Shown here: positions 60,201-64,000 of the stretch, piece after piece
Position numbering within the stretch: the stretch's first letter is position 1
How the letters are laid out: each line of letters begins with the position of its first letter
Assembly: GCA_019914945.1 (NCBI GenBank)
Contig: CM034110.1
Coordinates: 6,465,808 to 6,529,807, forward strand
Source: Typha latifolia
Taxonomy: Eukaryota > Streptophyta > Magnoliopsida > Poales > Typhaceae
DNA: 64,000 nucleotides
Direction of reading: 5' to 3'
The notes under the pieces: generated by a model
The model's input: only the letters and a program-made list of their open reading frames with translations
Databases searched by the model: none
Told to the model about the DNA's origin: nothing
Translations under genes and position numbers: made by a program

Positions 60201-61465
60201 TGCAGTTATGGCTTTTTTGCTAATACATTATTCAAGAACAAGTTAGACATGAGAGGATAGCTTTCTTGCTTCAAGGATTAGTGGGAGGATGGATGAAATC
60301 AAATATGAAACCAAAAGTCAGGACTAGCTTGGAGTTGCTATCAATAACCTTCTAGTGCAGAATTTGAAAAGAAGGAAAGCAAAGGGGCATTCATTCCTCA
60401 GGAAGGTTGGCTTATGTTGGAGAAGCTGGAAAAATATTTTACCTGCACAAATTTGCTTCTAAACTCTATAATCTGTAATCGATTTGTTTACCTAGTGAAG
60501 CTACAATTCAGGAGCTTCCCACTCTTAAAATAAAGAAAGTATGAGTACAAGTAGCTAATAATATTGGTCCTATTTTCCACACCAGTAGATTGAGCACCTT
60601 AGAAGCATCATAACGCTAGCACGTTGTACCTTGCTTTTCCAAAAAATTTCATATGAATGTATCTCTATAGTGCAATACCTGCATACTTAACTCCAATGTC
60701 ACATCCGTAAAGGCACATAAGAGAATTCTTATTGTTAAGTATTAAGAAAAAAAATCAAAGATAGGCAAAATAAGCCTACACATGCTGCCCATATTTTTTG
60801 AGTTCTCTCCAATAAGTTCATATAACTTATAAAACACAAGTATCAATCAGAGATGAAAGTGAAGTTATCATTTTAATAGGTAAACGGACTTACAACGAAA
60901 GCATGAAGGTATGAACACTAAAGGGATGATGCACCAAAGCCCATTTGCAAATGACAAGCTGAAGAAATATTATAAATATCCATGAGCCCTATTCAATCTA
61001 GCCCTGTTTCATAAGCGTATTGCACCTTATCTACGTGTTGCTCCTGATTCTAAGTTTTATACTATACCATACAGATAAGATCCCAACAAAAAATATGTCA
61101 AAAGGAACCGTTGGTAAAAATGCTTTGAGAAAATGATGAATAAAGATATTAATGAATTTTTACTGAATGCTGATTTAGTGTAAAATGAAGAAATGATATG
61201 ACAATCCGGCAGAGTTCCTTTGATTAATGTTATAGATAGATAGCAAAGTCCTCCAAATCATAAGAGACATAAAAGAAAATTGTTCACATTTATGATACTG
61301 ATTATAAAGTTTGAATCGACTTTTATTGTATTTAACTGGACATAGTTAGCTTCCTACTATGACTAGGGAAGAAAACCAATCAATTGCTAAGGTATCCAGG
61401 TTTCAGTATCCAAATGCTTCCACTCCCATGCATGTCACCTATAACAAGTTCAATTTATGAATTTT
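56521..61465. other. Long region without a recognisable gene
   Basis: A TA microsatellite is at 57178-57209. The stretch 57.8-61.4 kb is less AT-rich than typical spacer, but its open frames (90 codons at 58122-58394 on plus; 62 at 58523-58711 on minus) match no family I know. A non-coding transcript or old transposon body is possible. Confidence 0.5.
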
Positions 61466-61819
61466 CACTATCAAAATAAGTTGAATAATAAGTAACACAA
61501 GAATGCAGTGGATCACCAATGTGAAGCAATTGATTGAAATAAGTTTATCTAGGTTTGGATAGCTTAGAACCTTAGATGCATCTAAGGAGAAGAAACTGTA
61601 ATGCTTGAGTTATTGGTATATTTGAAAATAAGTTGAATAATAAGTAACACAAGAATGCACTATCAAAATAAGTTGAATAATAAGTAGCACAAGAATGCAG
61701 TGGATCACCAATGTGATGCAATTGATTGAAATAAGTTTAGCTAGGTTTGGATGGCTTAGAACCTTAGATGCATCTAAGGAGAAGAAACTGTAATGCTTGA
61801 GTTATTGGTATATTTGAAA
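61466..61819 (+). repeat. Tandem duplication, period about 192 bases
   Basis: Units start CACTATCAAAATAAGTTG at 61466 and 61658. A partial third copy of the unit start lies at about 61626-61657. The units are nearly identical (GTGGATCACCAATGTGA.GC; CTTAGATGCATCTAAGGAG). Confidence 0.85.
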
Positions 61820-62274
61820 CAAGATAAAATCAACATCTTGTTATTTGGAAGTGACAAAAATGTAATGGAAATAAACAAGAAAGCAGATATGGTATATAAA
61901 TGAACAATATTTGTAGCACGACCTGCAAAAGTACCCTCCATATGCAGTGATACTGTTAATGCAATACTAACAGTTAATCAGTAAAGCAATAATCAAGGGT
62001 GAAACAACATGCAGAAAGGAATGATGTTCGAGAGCAAACAGAAATGAGATAAGCAATTCAATTATAGAATTTTCCATTCTCATAGGTTTTAAATAGCTTT
62101 ACTCAATATAAATGCTATGTGTTCACTGAAATTTCTTCAAGCAATTGACCAGAATCCAACTTCAAGTGTTGCGACTGCAAGAAGGTTCAGAGATTTCAAG
62201 TCTAGCTTCCCAACAACAATGCTCCACCTCTTTCTACAGTAATCCAGCTTCCATTGGTCTTCTTGTATCAAGGC

Positions 62275-63280
62275 CAACGATGGTCATGCCAGTGGCATGC
62301 ATTTAAAATATTTTTAATGAATTTTTAGGATATTTAAAGATGTTTTTCAGACTTCAATATATCAATCTTTAGTTTTTGGTTTATTAAAAGTTTAAAACCT
62401 ACATTATAATATTTTATCTTTAAATTATTTTTGTGAATAAATATTTTATTAAAAATAAAACAACAGTTAAATATAAATATTATTCAATACATACTATGAT
62501 TGAAGATATCCATTAAAATTAATATTATGATTAAACACTCCATAATATAATTGAACACATAATATTAATCGATAATAATTTAATAATTAAAATTAATATC
62601 TAGTTGAACGTAAAAATGACGAGGAGAATCAAATATTTCATTTGTCGGCACAAGAATAAAATGAGAATATTGTATTAAATACTATCGATATTTTTCAAAA
62701 CTCATCCACTGATAGTATTGCTTGTTGTAACGTCTCACACAGTCTTCATATAAATAGAAATTTTATAATTCTCCTATGATATGATATGAATATTGAACAT
62801 GTACGAGAATAAACAGCACAAGCACAGATATACCATAAGCATATGTAGATTGTAGATATAGAATATAATAATAGTGTTCTAGCTCTTATAAGTGTGATTG
62901 ATATGATGATAATTATGATAAACTCATATTATCCTATGGGTGCACCTCTTCTAATGTTTAGCTACCTACAAACTTAAGTCCTTCGTAAAAAGTATACCTC
63001 TCTGAGAAGATTGTGTAACAGAGACGCATATCTTATCTATATTATCACTACCACCAAACTGAGTCTCATTATTATCATCTCTAGTCTCATTATTATCAAT
63101 TTTATCTAAGCCTTCTAAATAATTAATTGATAGTTGACTTGATAATGACTGATAGAAAAAATTTAAAAAAAATGACTCCATATGGCACAATGACTAGCAC
63201 GAGGTCGTGCTAGCCCAGCACAGGTCGGCACGGCACGCATGCCGGTCGGCACTCCGTGCTAATTGTTGTGCCATTACTGG
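62275..63280 (-). mobile_element. Second copy of the hAT element, interrupted at its 5' terminal repeat
   Basis: On the minus strand this matches the element at 15651-16844. It has the CAACGATGGTCATGCCA terminus (62275 onward), the AT-rich 3' region, the transposase C-terminal relic ending DLSL-stop (about 62970-63150), the GGCACG-rich subterminal repeats, and the 5' end up to CCAGTAATGGCAC (63268-63280). Homology stops at 63280, before the terminal bases. The subterminal GC part differs more than the rest. Confidence 0.8.
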
Positions 63281-64000
63281 TGTAACACCTACAACTAAAA
63301 AAAAAAAACTTAGCGCACACGCAATGCACGTGCACTCTAAACGCAGCACACAGCCTTCCTCTCCCCCATCTATCACAGTCAGTTGTGAGAGGTGTCGGAG
63401 CAGAGTTGAACTCCACTCTCACTCTTCCCCTTATCTCTATATATAATACCATACACCCCCTCGTGCTTTCTTCTTCCGTAGTATCTCTCTCACTCTTCCA
63501 TCTCTTCCTTTCTTTTCTCTTTTCGAGCCGCCGAAGATCTCGTCGTGGACAATGGGATAACCGGACCACCGACGGCCAATCAAAACCCCCTCACTTCAAT
63601 CTTCAGGTCAGCCTCCTTCTCCCCTTTAAATTAATTTGAATATTGTTCAGTAAATCATAGTTAAATTGTAGTTTATTCGTTTCTATCTTCGTTGAAGAAA
63701 TTCATCGGTCGGCGACTTCAGGTCAATCAACCACCGGTCCGAAAAGTTTCTCTGCGTCAACCCCTTACTATGAGTGTGTGGGAGGCAATGCCATGTCGCC
63801 TCCCACCGCCAGGGTCCTTAGTCACGGGCTGCCACCACCGGCGGCGGTGACCTCCCTCGTCAACCTCGATCGACTCACCTCTTTACGTGGAAGAGGTGGG
63901 TACTTAGGTTGAGAGCTACGAGCCCTTTTTGCACCAAAGTAGGAACCTTCATGGTCGTTGGCCATGGAGTTCCTTACTCCTCACCGTCGGCCACTCCGGC
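63281..64000 (+). mobile_element. Putative LTR inserted in the hAT end, running off the window
   Basis: The sequence starts TGTAACACCT, a typical LTR beginning in plant gypsy elements, exactly where hAT homology stops. A good TATA box (CTATATATAATACC, 63439-63452) and a CT-rich leader follow, as in an LTR promoter. The end is not in the window, so an alternative is an ordinary gene promoter. Short frames here (for example 63385-63639) have no recognised domain. Confidence 0.45.

Noticed and set aside
1..64000. CRISPR arrays, operons or bacterial features
   Set aside because: Nothing of the kind is present; the sequence is plant nuclear DNA.

Overview
This is nuclear DNA of a flowering plant: intron-rich genes with GT-AG introns, AT-rich spacers, plant-only protein families, hAT-type and Ty3/gypsy-type mobile elements, and one nuclear tRNA gene. 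The ethylene receptor and importin sequences look like those of a non-grass monocot, but that placement is a weak inference.

Layout, left to right. A PHS1-type tubulin kinase/MAP-kinase phosphatase gene runs off the left edge (minus; its N-terminal 608 codons are here). Two small RING-H2 (ATL) ubiquitin-ligase genes follow in tandem (minus, about 5.5-7.4 kb). An eight-exon plastid-type TPR gene lies at 10.7-15.1 kb (plus). A 1.2 kb non-autonomous hAT element with a perfect 8-bp target duplication sits at 15.65-16.84 kb. An ERS1-type ethylene receptor (minus, 17.4-28.1 kb, 634 codons) has an 8.3 kb first coding intron that houses a decayed composite Ty3/gypsy element and a hAT MITE. After a poor AT-rich spacer come an LLM-type B-class GATA factor (33.1-33.7 kb, minus), a 6 kb spacer with repeats, an importin-alpha gene (39.7-43.6 kb, minus, 10 exons), a tRNA-Thr(AGT) gene (45.1 kb, minus) and a 19-exon CH-domain kinesin-14 gene (46.1-52.1 kb, minus, 1017 codons). 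From 52.1 to 62.3 kb I find no convincing gene, only microsatellites, a GC-rich island near 56.3 kb and a tandem duplication. The right end holds a second copy of the hAT element, broken inside its terminal repeat by what looks like the start of an LTR.

Exon boundaries were worked out by hand from reading frame, splice sites and family conservation; every junction given keeps frame. The genes are independent plant transcription units, not an operon. They cover cytoskeleton (PHS1, kinesin-14), ethylene perception (ERS1), nuclear import (importin alpha), transcription (GATA) and ubiquitination (ATL).

The most notable points are a clear U12-type AT-AC intron inside the kinesin motor domain, an AUG-stop minimal upstream ORF in the ERS1 leader, an Arg-to-Gln change in the ERS1 H-box, and a readable insertion history of the mobile elements. 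I did not find a previously undescribed multi-gene system.
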